Shown here: piece by piece, positions 11,991-24,099 of the stretch
How the letters are laid out: each line of letters starts with the position of its first letter
How positions within the stretch are numbered: position 1 is the first letter of the stretch
Source: Phyto melanocephala
Lineage: Eukaryota > Arthropoda > Insecta > Diptera > Rhinophoridae
DNA: 64,000 bases
Assembly (NCBI GenBank): GCA_941918925.1
Contig: OW799234.1
Location: 66,493,543-66,557,542, forward strand
Direction of reading: 5' to 3'
The notes under the pieces: model-generated
The model's database searches: none
What the model saw: only the letters and a program-made list of their open reading frames with translations
Told to the model about the DNA's origin: nothing
Made by a program: the position numbers and the translations under genes

Positions 11991-12820
11991 GCTTAAATCT
12001 ATACATTACGAAAAGAGTTATAGATCAAAATGTACGAAAATTTATACCGCACAGTGTATTTTTCAGTATATTTTAAATTTAAAACCTAATAAAACGGACA
12101 AAATTAGATGTACGATTCTGAAAATTTGCAAACATTGCTTTTTGGTCAAATGCTTTGTTTTAACGGAAAATAAATGTGACACGCCCACCTCCCATATAAC
12201 GTTTTATCTCAAATTCATATAATTTCTCTATGAATAAAGATTTTGGAATAATAAAGGACTATATTGAAATATCTAAGTTGTATTCATTAGCAGAAGCAAC
12301 TTCGACACGCCTACTATAACGCCCACTTTTAACGTTATCTACGGTTAATGAAATTTAAAATCTCATAAAGCCGACAAAATTAGAGGTATGATGAGTAAAT
12401 TTGCTACTTATATCCTAGTTAATGTCATTGTTATGCCAGAAAATTTAGGTGACACGCCCACTTTAGCGTCTACCTTCCATATAACGGTTTATCTTAAATT
12501 CATATAATTGTTCTATGGACAACATTTTAGGAAGAATAAAGGACTATATTGAAATGTCTCAGTTTTATTTATTAGCAGAAACTACATATATTGACACGCC
12601 TACTTTAACGCCCACCATTAAAAGATTAAATTTACGAAAACATTTTGCTACCATATCGCAGTTATACAAAGAAAGTGATACATATTTTAGTATAGAGATT
12701 ATTTCATAGCAATTACAGTTAATAACAACATAATAAATTATGTGCTATTAAAGTACACAAAATTGGTGGTGGGTATAAGAGATTCGGCACAAACGAATAT
12801 AGTGCTCTAACTTGTTTTTT
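11990..12820 (+). mobile_element. DINE-like element, family B, 3' part (B2)
   Basis: Starts inside family B and runs to the 3' end GGTGGTGGGTATAAGAGATT, followed by a degraded hairpin and CTCTAACTTGTT. It contains the repeating B blocks with CACGCCCAC and CTATGAATAAAG motifs. Its 5' half is missing at the junction with C1. Confidence 0.7.
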
Positions 12821-13818
12821 TTCCTGATGTTATTTAAATTGATATTGTTTTTCGGTAGCAAGGCGAATTCAAAAAGGTGATCTCTTCCCTAAAAAACACT
12901 AAACTACATGTATTTTGTATATTTAAACCTAATTGTCAAAACTTTTATGACTAAACACAAACAAACACACTTTTCTTAACTTTTTTTTAATCAAATTATG
13001 CAAGTCACACTAAAATTAAAGAAATTTAATGTTTTTTTTTTTTTCAAAACTATATATATTTTGCTCATCATTAAGTACACGAAATAAAGTTCCACTACCC
13101 TTAAATATTTTTTCTACACATCGCGCAGGAAGGCATTTCTTCACGAAAACTTTTACAATTCGTTAGTCTTTTAACTAAAACATAAATTTTTTGTTTTTTT
13201 TTTTTTTAATTTTTGAAAAATTAACACAAATGTACATTAGGGCTGTTAATTTTTTTTTTTTTTATGAAGCGTATAGCAAACATAATCTATAGGTGATTCT
13301 GAGAAATTTTGCTCAAGAGACCAAAGCTCTATGTCGGGTTTCAAGTGCCCCAAAATTTCAAAATATATATCTTTCCAGATATACATAGAATAATTTAACA
13401 AAATTCGTCATAAAACCGGATAGAATTATAGTAGATTGCTCAATCTGGGCTTGTTTGAAAGGTATTTTTATCACCTTTCAGAATCTGATTGAAATTTAGT
13501 AGAGATATTAGGAATGTTTTGTCAAAAAATAGCCTAAAATTAACTTCTAACTAATAAATTCTGAATTTTCTTTGAGATTTATTTTTTTTTTGCAGATTAT
13601 TAATAATGAATGATATGAATGAATGACGTTACAAAATAATGACGTTTACCAACACTAAACGTTGCCAAGCTTGCTTTTCCTTCTTCCTTAATCGTTCATC
13701 GTGCAATGCGCACGCAGTTTCCCAAAATACTTAAATAAAAACTCGGTTATCACAATACAAATATTTTTTTTTTGTTTTTAAATTTAGTGTTCAAATTAAT
13801 TGAACATATTTTGATTAT
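12821..13818. other. AT-rich intergenic stretch
   Basis: Poly-T tracts and no recognised gene or repeat pair. Confidence 0.45.
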
Positions 13819-14116
13819 TATACCCTTCACACAGTGAAAAAGTGTCCGTGTCTATGTTGAAATCAACTTTTTGGAGGCCCCCGACACCACCAAGACCCGC
13901 GTGAGGTATTAAAACATTAGAAATATTCGGGAGCAGATCGGTATTGAAAATCAGAAAAATCTGTACATAAACAACTGAGATATGAGCAAAAAACCACGAC
14001 CACCTCGTTTTTTTTTTTTACAACAACACACACTGGATGAACGTAGGTTCGAATCCCAGTTGAGACAAAAAAAAATTTTTTTTTTATTTCCATTTAATTT
14101 TTTATTTATTTATTTT
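13819..14116 (+). mobile_element. DINE-like element, family A, 5' part (A3)
   Basis: Starts TATACCCTTCACACAGTG, lacks about 110 bp of the usual next section, then continues through the GAATCCCAG block to the T-rich tract, where copy A4 begins. It is either truncated by, or the host of, A4. Confidence 0.75.
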
Positions 14117-14928
14117 TATACCCTTCACACAGTGAAAAAGGGTATATATAGGTTTGTCATTCCGTGTGAAATTTCTACAATTTTGATTTCCGACCCCATA
14201 AAGTATATATTTTCTGAAAGCTTATGAATAGGGAAGTCGATTAAGCCCTGTCAGTCTGTCCGTCTGTCCGTGTGTATGTTGAAATCAACTTTTTGAAGCC
14301 CCCCGACATCGCTTGGACTCGGGTGAGGTATTTAAATATCAGAAATATTCGGGAGTAGATCGGTATTGAAAATCAGAAACATCGGTACATAAACAACTGA
14401 GATATGAGCAAAAACCCACGACCACCTCGATTTTTTTTCACAAAAACAACATTACAACAACAACATACATACATACAAACGTGTATAGTGGTTAGAGAAA
14501 ACGTGGCATTGAATCCCAGCTGAACCAAACAAAATTTTTTTTATTTTTTTTTTAATTTTTTTTTATTTTTTTTTTTATTTTTTATTTAATATATTATTTA
14601 TATTTTTATTATTATTTTTTTTTAATTTTTTTTTAAATATTTTTTTTTTATTTTTTTTGTTTGATATTTATTATATATATTTTAATTATTTCTTAAAATT
14701 TTTTTTTTTTAATTTTTTTTTTTTTTAATTTTTTTTTTAATTTTTTTTTTAACATACATACGTAAATTTATAATTTTACAATGTGGATGTTTTTATATAT
14801 GTATTGTTTTTTAATGTATGTACGTATATCATATGGAATGGTGATACAAACTACTGTTATTGCATGACTACACGGTGTGAAGGGTATATAAGATTCGGCA
14901 CGGCCGAATATAGCGCTCTTACTTGTTT
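14117..14928 (+). mobile_element. DINE-like element, family A, copy A4 (full length)
   Basis: About 810 bp from TATACCCTTCACACAGTG to CTCTTACTTGTT, with the CCCCATAAAGTATATA block, the GTCTGTCCGTCTGTCCGTG block, ACAACAACATACATACATAC microsatellite-like sequence, a long T/A tract and the perfect hairpin TTCGGC-ACG-GCCGAA. It serves as the reference copy for family A here. Confidence 0.85.
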
Positions 14929-15199
14929 TTATATTCAATGGTTTTGGAAATTCCTAATCAAATATGTTTATTGAGGATATTCCATAAATTCATTGTATCT
15001 ATCTTTCTCTTTATCCTTTAATGCAATCCAATTTCATAAAGGGATAAACACAAAAACTCATAAGGGCAAGCAGGTAAATTACCTGAGTTGCAGCTGGTGA
15101 TCATTAGAGTTTATTTCTTAGAATCTAACAAAGGATATTGAAAACAGTTAAGGGACAATGAATTTAAGTAAATAGAGATAAGTTTTAAGATTTTCATAT

Positions 15200-15533
15200 G
15201 TAGTATTTAAGACGAGTAATTTCATTTAATAAAGAAGTGTCTTACAAACATTCATATAGTGCAGACGTATTATTCCGTGCAGAGTGCTGTACAACCAGTC
15301 ACAAAGTCCAAAAAATAGATTCTGTACATTTAGTGTGACCCAATCAAAGAGTGCAGTGATAATATCAAAGTTATTATGGCTAATCAAGAACCATCGACAT
15401 CGTCTGCGGGGTCTTCGCAAATGGAAGCAACAACATCAACAAGTTTTGTCTCTAGATTGACTAATATGCCTCATCAAGATATTGTTGTTTTTGGTTTATC
15501 AAGTGATTTAAATGATTTTAGTTTGCCTACAGT
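15200..15533 (+). other. Possible start of an LTR retroelement gag (weak)
   Basis: ATG at 15376 opens a Ser/Thr-rich frame (MANQEPSTSSAGSSQMEATT...) of about 50 codons, then runs into DINE copy A5, which truncates it. Upstream are an AATAAAG and leader-like sequence. This resembles the leader and gag start of an LTR retrotransposon, but no LTR pair, protease or RT is visible. It could equally be a first exon of an unknown gene. Confidence 0.25.
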
Positions 15534-15898
15534 GAAAAAGGGTATTTATAGGTTTGTCATTTCGTGTGAAATTTCTATAATTTCTATTTCGACCCCATAA
15601 AGTATATATTTTCTGAAAGCTTATTAATCGGAGAGTCAATTAAGTATTGTCCGTCTACCAGTATATACGTGTGTATGTTAAAATCAACTTTTTGAAGCCC
15701 CCAGACATTTTCAAGACCCGCGTAAGATACCAAAAAATCAAAAATATTCAGATAAAATCGCTATATAAACAACTGACATATGATGAAAAAACCTAGACCA
15801 CCTTGTCTTTTCACACTAATACAAACTGGATAAATGTAGGTTCGAATCCCAGCTAAAACGAAAAAAAATTTTTTTATTTTTTTTAATACATACATATG
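15534..15898 (+). mobile_element. DINE-like element, family A, 5' part (A5)
   Basis: Lacks the first bases (begins at ACAGTGAAAAAGGG), keeps the CCCCATAAAGTATATA and AATCCCAGC blocks, and stops in the T-rich tract before the 3' hairpin. Older than A4 by visible divergence. Confidence 0.7.
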
Positions 15899-16118
15899 TA
15901 CATACACATAGCCCACAAAGTCTGCGTTCACGTTAAGTTTTTTTTTTTATATAAAAATATAACTCACGTTAAGTTTTTTTTTATTTATTTTCTACTTCTA
16001 AGTTAAAGCTAAAAGAAACCAAAAATAAATTCTAGTTTCAGTTCTCCTTAACGGGATTTAAGTTTAAGAATACGTAAGGAATAAAAGTTAAAACTATTTC
16101 AAAATACACCTTAATTTA

Positions 16119-16269
16119 CTGCCTGTTCAACGATGTCGAAAGAAAACCCAAGCGAAATTTCATTCGTACAAATACGTTGAAAACAAAAGCAAATTTTTAG
16201 TTTTGTTGTTGTTTTCAATATACATATTTGTGCGAATGAAATTTCGAAACATCGTTGAACAGGCAGTTA
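16119..16269. repeat. Inverted repeat next to Tc1 relic
   Basis: Two arms starting ACTGCCTGTTCAACGATG face each other at about 16119-16170 and 16215-16269. The inner part of the arms shares AAATTTCATTCG. The arm at 16269 abuts the stop codon of the Tc1 relic, so the repeat may be the element's own terminal region folded back. Confidence 0.65.
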
Positions 16270-16800
16270 ATATTTGGTTAGGTATCCTCGCTGTTTTAAA
16301 ACTTCACTTAGTCTGTTTGGCATGGAATTCACTAACTTCTGTGTTTCCTCCGCTGTGATATTCGCCCACTCAGTCTGCATAACACGTCGCGGAACTTCTT
16401 TGCTTGTTATGACGTGCTGTCGAGTTCTTTTTTCTAATTGTGATCAGGTGATTGGGGGGGAGTTTTAAGCTGCTTAGGAGCATTATACAACAGCCAAAGT
16501 CTAATGATCTCCGCTGTGTGCTTTGGGTCGTTGCCTTGTTGGAACCAAAATGTAGATGACAAATCAAGTTTTTCCGCACTTAGCTTTAAATTTCTTTTTA
16601 AAATATTTAAATATGCCCATTTATCCATTGTAGATTCAATAAACTCCATCTGACCCACACCTGCAGCCGCCATACAACCCCACAGCATAATCCCACCACC
16701 ACCGTGCTTAACTGTAGCAACTAGATTTTGCTTATCAAGAGCAGTCCTCGTTGGATGGTGGAATATGTTCTCCCAATGGTTTAACCAATTTTTCTGAAGC
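16270..16800 (-). pseudogene. Tc1-like transposase relic (second Tc1 family)
   Basis: Minus-strand catalytic half. Visible blocks are MLWGCMAAAGVGQMEFIEST, FQQGNDPKHTAEIIRLWL and PPQSPDHN, and the frame ends RGYLTKY-stop at 16272. The catalytic aspartate in QQDNDPKH is G here, and a frameshift removes the last third from the main frame. It is truncated at the 5' side by DINE copy B1. It differs clearly from the Tc1 pair at 3.2 and 29.2 kb. Confidence 0.8.
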
Positions 16801-18275
16801 TATTCCTTGCCACATTTTTATACCCGCCACCAAAAAAATGGTGGGGGTATATTCTTTTTGTCATTCCGTTTGTAACTCATCGAAATATCCATTTTAGACC
16901 CTATAAAGTATATATATTCTTAATCGGGGTTTGATTTTATGACGATCTAGCTATGTCTGTCCGTCTGTTGAAAGCACGATAGAGGTCGCACCGAAAAAGC
17001 TAGGGGGCTCCAATTTTCCCAGAATCTTTCTTATAGACAAGGTTTGTTTGGTATTGAAAATGGGCTGAATCGGAATATTAGGAAGAGAGTTATAGCTCGA
17101 AAAGCAAGAGTAGGTCGAAAAAACCGTGTCCTTCGAACATCGAATAAAATGGAATTGTGTCCAAACGCCTTAACGTAGACTCATGAAACTTCGAATATAT
17201 ATTTCCTGGATAAAGACAATATTTTCCCCCGAAAATTGTCTAAATCTATGCATTAGGAGAGGAGTTATCGATCAAAATGTACGAAAATTTATACCGCACA
17301 GTGTATTTTTCGGTATATTTAAAAACAAAAACGTCATAAAAGCAACAAAATTGGATGTACGACTCTGAAATTTTGCACACTTTGCTTGTAACGGTGCCAC
17401 GCCCACTTCCCATATAACGTTTTAACTAAAATTCATATAATTTCTCTATTAATAAAGATTTGGAATAATAAAGGCCTATATTGAAACACCTCAGTTGTAC
17501 TCATTCGCAAAAATAACTTTGACACGCCTACTATAACGCCCACTTTTCACGTTATCTACCGTTAATGAAATTTAAAAGCTCATAAAACCGCTAAAATTAG
17601 AGGTATGATGATAAATTTTGGTACGTCTATCCCCCTAGGCAATTTCATTACTATGACAAAAAATTAAGGTGCCACGCCCACTTTTACGCCCACCTCCCAT
17701 ATAACGTTTTACCTAAAATTCATATAATTTCTCTATTAATAAAGATTTTGGAATAATAAAGGACTATATTGAAACACCTAAGTTGTACTCATTAGCAAAA
17801 ATAACTTTGACACGCCTACTATAACGCCCATTTTCACTTTTGAATTGTGTCCAGACGCATAAACGTAGTCATAAAACTTCGAATATATATTTATCGAGTC
17901 AAAAGAATATTTTTCCCTGAAAATCGCTTAAATCTATGAATTAGGAAAAGAGTTATAGATAAAAATGTACGAAAACTTATACCGCACAGTGTATATTTCA
18001 AATTTAAAACGTAATAAAACTGACAAAACTATATGTACGATTCTGAAATATTGCAAACATGGTTTTTTGGTCAAAGTCTTCGTTATAACGGAAAATAGAG
18101 TGCCACGCACACTTTTTTCCTTAAATTTTTATAAAAATATATTAGTCATATATATTAGCATTTATTCATCTTACACTGCGCCATTTATTGTACTGTAGCT
18201 AAATATAAGATAAAGATGATAAGATAGATGACTCTACTAGCAACTACTAGATGGCATGCTAACAACTTATGCTTA

Positions 18276-18712
18276 TGTTCTCCTGAAGTTATGCTCTATT
18301 AAAAATGAGAATTTAGGAAAATTTTGACTTAAGTAAAAAAAAATTATCTCAACATTATAAACAATTTATTTTCATGTACTAATGGCTAACAAATTTTAAA
18401 ATTATACAAAACTTATTTCGTTTGAAAATCTTTTAAAAGCAAAATATTATAGAAGTTTAAAAATCAAAATCTTACTAATAAATTTCCCGTTTTAGAAAAA
18501 TTCTGAGAATGTATATATTGAAACAACAATTTAACCACCCTCTACAAAGAAAGTGATACATATTTTTATATTATTATCACACGGTGATTCAAAATATACA
18601 TTCTCAGTACATGAAAATAAATTGCTTATAATGTTTAGAGATAATTTTTTTTTTACTTAGGTCAAAATTTTCCTAAATTCCCATTTTAATAGAGCATAAT
18701 TTCAGGAGAACA
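18276..18712. mobile_element. MITE with about 108-bp inverted repeats, TA duplication
   Basis: Arms start TGTTCTCCTGAAGTTATGCT and extend about 108 bp at 18276-18383 and 18605-18712. TA at 18274-18275 and 18713-18714 flanks it. No coding sequence. A TA duplication suggests a Tc1/mariner-type origin. Confidence 0.8.
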
Positions 18713-19009
18713 TAAGATAACAAAAATAAATTAGCACTATTTCTTAGATAAAACTTTCCTCTTAAATTCATGTAAATTCTCTATGAATAAAGACTTTGGA
18801 ATACTAAAGGACTATATTGAAATATCTAAGTTATGTTTATTAGCAGAAACTTAATTGACACACATATTTTAACGGCCACTTTCATTGAAAGACTAAATGG
18901 TTTAATTTTAAGGGACTATGTTGATTTTGAATAAAATTATTATGAAATTATTATCATTTATTTTTATAATGATAATATTTGTATGCTTCAATTATGTATG
19001 GAACAAAAT

Positions 19010-19450
19010 ATCGGCCAAATGGCCCCCCCAACCTAGGCGGCACACCTCGATCCGATAGTCCAAATTTTCAATGACACTGTTGATGCTCAATTGGTGGGCA
19101 CGATTATGAGTCGAAGTTGCTTGCTCTTTTGCCACGTTATCGTGAAAAACAGCAATGTTTCCCATTCAACGAACTAAGATGGCATTCACAGATGTTTTCA
19201 CATTTCATACAGACCTGCTTTGCAGACATTTAAATATTTTTTACAATTCTCACGATTGTGGACGAATTCGAACGATTATGTTGACCAAAAGAATCACGAA
19301 GTGCACAAAATGCATTTTGATTTGAACGCCCATTTTTATAAAAATCTTTAATATTTAATAGCGTTGCTTGATTGCGTATCTTTCCACGGTTCAAATTGAG
19401 TTAGTCTGAGATTGAGAAATGTCAAATGAAATGCAAGAAAAAAGTTAAAG
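19010..19450 (-). pseudogene. Mariner-related (DD41D-like) transposase N-terminal relic
   Basis: On the minus strand, one frame reads FYKNGRSNQNAFCALRDSFG and QHNRSNSSTIVRIVKNI, the typical N-terminal helix-turn-helix of the mariner-like group seen with DD41D elements. A second block reads RNIAVFHDNV. Several stops and shifts are present and no catalytic core remains. Confidence 0.55.
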
Positions 19451-19645
19451 TTTAGGTGTGGTTCACATTCAACATGGGCCCTTAAAATTTAACCACCCTC
19501 TACAAAGAAAGTGATACATATTTTATTATAAAGAGATTATTCTATAGCGATTAACAAAATAATAAATATTGTGCTTTAAATGTACACAAAATTGGTGGTG
19601 GGTATAAAAGATTCGGCACAGCCGAATATAGTGCTCTTACTTGTT

Positions 19646-19949
19646 ATAATTATTTTTCTTTCCGAAACACTAATTTTTTGCTTCCATATTTAAAAATCTG
19701 TATTAACTTATAAATGAAATGCACCACAAAGCTTGCTAAACGAATTTTTAAATTAAAAGAAATGAAAATAAAGCAAAAATTGTTACAGAAATTCTTAAAA
19801 AGTAACGGTATTGAAACATAGTGTTATACTACATTTATGTATGTATGTTATTTTTATATCACTAAAAAAAAATTAAAAGTGAACGCAGACTTTGTGGGCT
19901 ATGTGTATATTAACTCAATTTATAATTTTACAATCAGATGTTTTTGTAT
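19646..19949. other. Short intergenic stretch with repeat fragments
   Basis: About 19870-19908 is the inverted counterpart of 15897-15935 (GTGAACGCAGACTTTGTGGG). The following bases resemble the 3' part of DINE family A. No gene. Confidence 0.4.
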
Positions 19950-20395
19950 ACATAGAGTAACTTCGGGTATTGTGGACTATGCGTTTAATGTGGACCAGTG
20001 TCTTTTTTCAGAAACTATTAAAGATATGGTAACACTGCATTGAAGTACGTTTTGCCGTTCATTTGAAACGAAAATTGCACATGCGCTTTCGTAAGTAATT
20101 GATATGTGTACTTTTCAGTCTAGTGTTGAAAGTTAATGCCGGTGGTCAACTTTTTTTTCGGCTTAAGTTAAAATAAATTTTTGATACAGTTACATAGTAT
20201 ATTTCAATGTGTGGTTGTTTTATATATTTAGAGTGAACACTAGTTTTGAATATATTTGGTAAGTATTTAAATATATTTTAAAATAATAGGTAAACAAATT
20301 TTTTTACCATTGAAACCAAAGTTCGTCTAATGTAGACCGCTCAAAGAATATTATTGTGGACTACTGGTCCAAATTACCCGACAAATAACTATGTA

Positions 20396-21294
20396 CAAGG
20401 TGGACCAAAAGTCGCGCCTGCGTGTAAAAATTGAATAACTTTTTTGTTTATTATTATTTTTTATTAATTTTTTTTTTTTAATTATATTATCTTTGTATGA
20501 CCTTAATTTTAATTATGAAAAATAATGTCAGAGAGATGACCACCATTTTCATCGATGCACAATTGGGCTCTTAAACAGGCGTTTTGCATAACTGCACGCA
20601 AGGTTTCAGGCTCTATTGCCCTGATCTCAGCTTCAATGTTGTTCTTTAGCTGCTCTATAGTTTGAGGCTTGTTTACATACACTCGTTCTTTGAGATAACC
20701 CCATAGAAAATAATCAGGGGCAGTTAAATCCGGTGAACGTGCTGGCCAATTAAATTCTGAATTTTTCGAGATAATTCGGTCGTCAAAAATTTAATTTAAA
20801 AGCGTCATTGTGGCACGGGCCGTGTGTGCTGTTGCTCCATCCTGCTGAAAACACTTGTTGGCTGCCTTAGGGCGTACAAAATTATTAAGCATAGCGCAAT
20901 ATCTGTCCCCATTCACCGTTACTGTATTACCAACTTCATCCTCGAAGAAGTAGGGCCCTATAACTCTTTCTGATGTCACTCCACACCATACTGTACACTT
21001 GAGAGGGTGTTATTGGCGCTGGTGAACAACTCTGGGATTTGTAGTACCCCAAAATCGCATATTTTGTTTATTTACGTATCCATTTAGATAATTTCGATAT
21101 GCTCGTTGCGTCAGTAAAATTGAGCGCCCATTGGAAAAGTAAAATTCTACCACTTTCGTTCGTTGCTCAGTCGTTAAATTTTGCATGGTGGTGTAACACG
21201 AATCGATGAATAAAATCTAAAAAAAATAAAAAATAATAATAAACAAAAAAGTTATTCAATTTTTACACGCAGGCGCGACTTTTGGTCCACCCTG
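20396..21294 (-). mobile_element. DD41D mariner-related element, internally deleted (nested)
   Basis: TA at 20394-20395 and 21295-21296. Terminal repeats contain GGTGGACCAAAAGTCGCGCC and extend more than 60 bp. The minus-strand frame starts MQNLTTEQRTKVVEFYF, then jumps straight to RNYLNGYVNKQN, so the helix-turn-helix and the first catalytic aspartate are deleted. Downstream are CTVWCGV, FQQDGATAHTA and DLTAPDYFLWGYLKE with D-41-D spacing. Stops occur in the middle. It is a different family from the pair at 31 and 36.6 kb. Confidence 0.85.
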
Positions 21295-21324
21295 TACTTT
21301 ACTTTCTAGATTTTGTTAACAACA

Positions 21325-21403
21325 ATGCCAAAAAAAAGAGAAATTCGTAAATGGAAAGTACTTAGATGACATGAGAAGGGCCATAGATGCTATTTAAATG
21401 ACT
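21325..21403 (+). pseudogene. pogo-like transposase N-terminus (fragment)
   Basis: MPKKREIRKWK followed, after one frameshift, by DDMRRAIDAI and a stop. The order matches the beginning of the psq DNA-binding domain of pogo/Tigger transposases. Only about 25 codons survive. Confidence 0.5.
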
Positions 21404-21783
21404 ATGTGGACTAGTATTCCACATTACCCGCACACAGTAGTCCACATTACCCGCCAATTTTTTTATTGGTGGGATTTGGGTTTCGTACAACATTTTCTCA
21501 TTTTTCCTTTGACGTAAATAATTTTGAACAAGAAAACAACTAGAGAATACATTTGCTAATTTATTGGTTCACAACTTATTTAATATCCATATATATTGTG
21601 GAAAAAATTAAAATAAAACAAAACGGTAGTCCACATTACCCGAAGTTTCTCTATGTACATACATATGTTTTTGATTATTTTGAAAATACAAAATGCCTGT
21701 TGTGTTTGTCCTAGTGCTTTTAATTTGAGTTGTGATACCGGAAAACACACACAAAGCACATGATGACACATCACACAATAAGC

Positions 21784-21965
21784 TTATCAACAGAATGTCT
21801 TTTGATTAAACTGTACGCACTTACTCAAACTACAATTAAATAACAAAACAACAAGTAATCACGTTATAAATAAATTATCAACAGAATGCCTTTGGATTAA
21901 ACTGTACGCTTTTGCTCAAACTACAATTAAATAACAAAACAACAAGTAATCACGTTATAAATAAA
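21784..21965 (+). repeat. Tandem duplication, 2 x 91 bp
   Basis: Two adjacent copies begin TTATCAACAGAATG and end CACGTTATAAATAAA, at 21784 and 21875, with few differences, indicating a recent local duplication. No coding content. Confidence 0.9.
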
Positions 21966-22491
21966 TATTCATAAGTATATGTATATATGTACTTATATTT
22001 CCTTATCAGTAAACTATTTTAACAAATAAACATATTGTTATCAAACAGTACTAGTACCGGAAACATGAATAATCGCATTGCTTATCTTTTAAGTACTCGC
22101 CAGAACACAAGTTCTTTACAGAAATAATTAAATAAAGAAATATTTTAAATATAAATTTTAAAAGGATTTCTTACTTTTTAACATAGATACAGCCACCAAT
22201 GGAACACTTATTAAAGGTATCTCCACAAAAATAACCAAAATAAAATACAAGGAAATAACTCGAACAAAACATTCGTAGTTCTCTTGTAATTTTATAAGGA
22301 TCAAAACTTTTGTGAAAAAATTAAAAAAAAAAAAAATACAAATGTTTGATATAAACTAGCAGAAATTTATGTAATAAATTAAAAATAAAAATTTATGTTA
22401 ACAAATTATTTTGGTTGACCTTTTGTAATGTTTGTAAATATTATGGACTCGGCTATAGGTCATTAGTTTGTATAAATAAATATAAATTTGT
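21966..22491. other. AT-rich intergenic stretch
   Basis: No gene or repeat recognised. Confidence 0.45.
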
Positions 22492-22799
22492 TATACCCTT
22501 CACCTGTGGTGCACAAGGGTATATACATTAGCTTTGTCATTCCGTTTGTAATTTCTACAATTTTTATTTCCGACCCTATAAAGTATATATTTTCTGAAAG
22601 CTTATGAATAGAGGAGTCAATTAAGACATGTCCGTGTTTTGGTTAAGATCACCTTTTAGAAGCAACCATATGTTTCTCAGATCTGTGTATGGTATCAATC
22701 TTTTGAAAATATCCGGGATTACTTCGCTATTGAAATTCAGCAAAATCGCCCCATAACTTTCTGAAACATGAGCAAATAAACACGACTGCCTCTGGTTTT

Positions 22800-23519
22800 T
22801 ATACCCTTCACACAGTGAAAAAGGGTATATATAGGTTTGTCATTCTGTGTGAAATTTCTACAATTTTCATTTCCGACCCCATAATATACGTATTATATAT
22901 TCTGAAAGCTTATGAATAGGGGAGTCGATTAAGCTCTGTCAGTCTGACCGTCTGTCCGTGTGCATGTTGAAATCAACTTTTTGAAGCCCCCCGAAATCGC
23001 TTGGACCCGGGTGAGGTATTAAAATATCAGAAATATTCGGGAGTAGATCGGTATTGAAAATCAGAAACATAGGTACATAAACAACTGAGATATGAGCAAA
23101 AACCCACGACCACATCGATTTTTTTTTTCACAAAAACAACATTACAACAACAACATACATACATACATACAAACTTGTATATTGGTTAAAGTAAACGTGG
23201 GATCGAATCCCAACTGAGCCAAAAAAAATTTTTTTTTTATTTTTTATTTAATATATTATTTATATTTTTATTTTTTTTAAATTTTTTTTTTAATTTTTTT
23301 TTTAATTTTTTTTTTAAATTTTTTTTTTTTATTTTTTTTAACATACATACGTTAATTTTTAATTTTACAATGGGAAGTTTTTATATATGTATGTTTTTTA
23401 TATGTATGTACGTATTTCATATGAGATGAATGGTGATACAAACTACTGTTATTGCATGACTACGTTGTGAAGGGTATATAAGATTCGGCACGGCTGAATA
23501 TAGCGCTCTTACTTGTTTT
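22800..23519 (+). mobile_element. DINE-like element, family A, copy A6 (nested in C2)
   Basis: Near full length from TATACCCTTCACACAGTG to CTCTTACTTGTT with all blocks of A4. The hairpin has one mismatch (CGGCACGGCTG). Confidence 0.85.
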
Positions 23520-24099
23520 ATTCTCATATTTTTACCACCAAAATTAAAATTTTTAGCCATAGAATAAGTTGTAGGTACCTTTGCTACTATTTGTTGTGCC
23601 TGTAGAGATATTCTTGAAAAATTTTGGATAAAGCGGGCTCTAACCGGTAAAGTTATAGGCAAAAATTTTTTTTGAAAAATATATATTCCAAAAATTTACA
23701 AACGAAAATCAATTTTTTTCAACTTCTAGACAGCCAAGAGAGTCAATATTGGTATCATCTGAAATGACTTGACTAGCGCAATATAAGGCATTACAAATTG
23801 ATTATAATTAAAATTCGTGATGGCCGTTACTACAAAATGGTGGACAATAAATTTATATATGAGCCAAATCTGATATTTTAAAATGTAACTCCTTCAACCC
23901 CACAATATTGGTATCAAGTGAAAGGGCTTGACCAGTAGAATACAGTTAATTATTAAAAATTTAATATCCAAGATGGAATCTAAAACAAAACAGCGGAAAA
24001 AATTTGTTTAACCCCATCAATATGGGTATAAAATGAAAGGGTAGTCAAGCTCAATCCAATACAGATAACTACGTAAAAATTCATAATCGAGGATGGTTA

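Larger units (their letters stand above)
16819..19645 (+). mobile_element. DINE-like element, family B, copy B1 with insertions
   Basis: Begins TATACCCGCCACC followed by its inverted copy GGTGGGGGTATA, and ends GGTGGTGGGTATAAAAGATT plus hairpin TTCGGCACAGCCGAA and CTCTTACTTGTT. It is much longer than B3 (1.19 kb) because an internal segment is repeated (17149 and 17842 start the same block GAATTGTGTCCA) and because a MITE (18276-18712) and a transposase relic (19010-19450) lie inside. Confidence 0.75.
19950..21656 (+). mobile_element. pogo-like element with GGGTAATGTGGACTA repeats
   Basis: The ends are inverted repeats containing AACTTCGGGTAATGTGGACT (left copy with two changes). The same GTGGACTA/TAGTCCACATTACCC motif recurs inside both ends, near 20353-20380, 21403-21430, 21435-21453 and 21627-21642. 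At 21325 a frame starts MPKKREIRKWK and, after a shift, DDMRRAIDAI, the psq-type N-terminus of pogo/Tigger transposases. A DD41D element is nested at 20396-21294. Superfamily is inference from the psq fragment; element ends are approximate. Confidence 0.55.
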
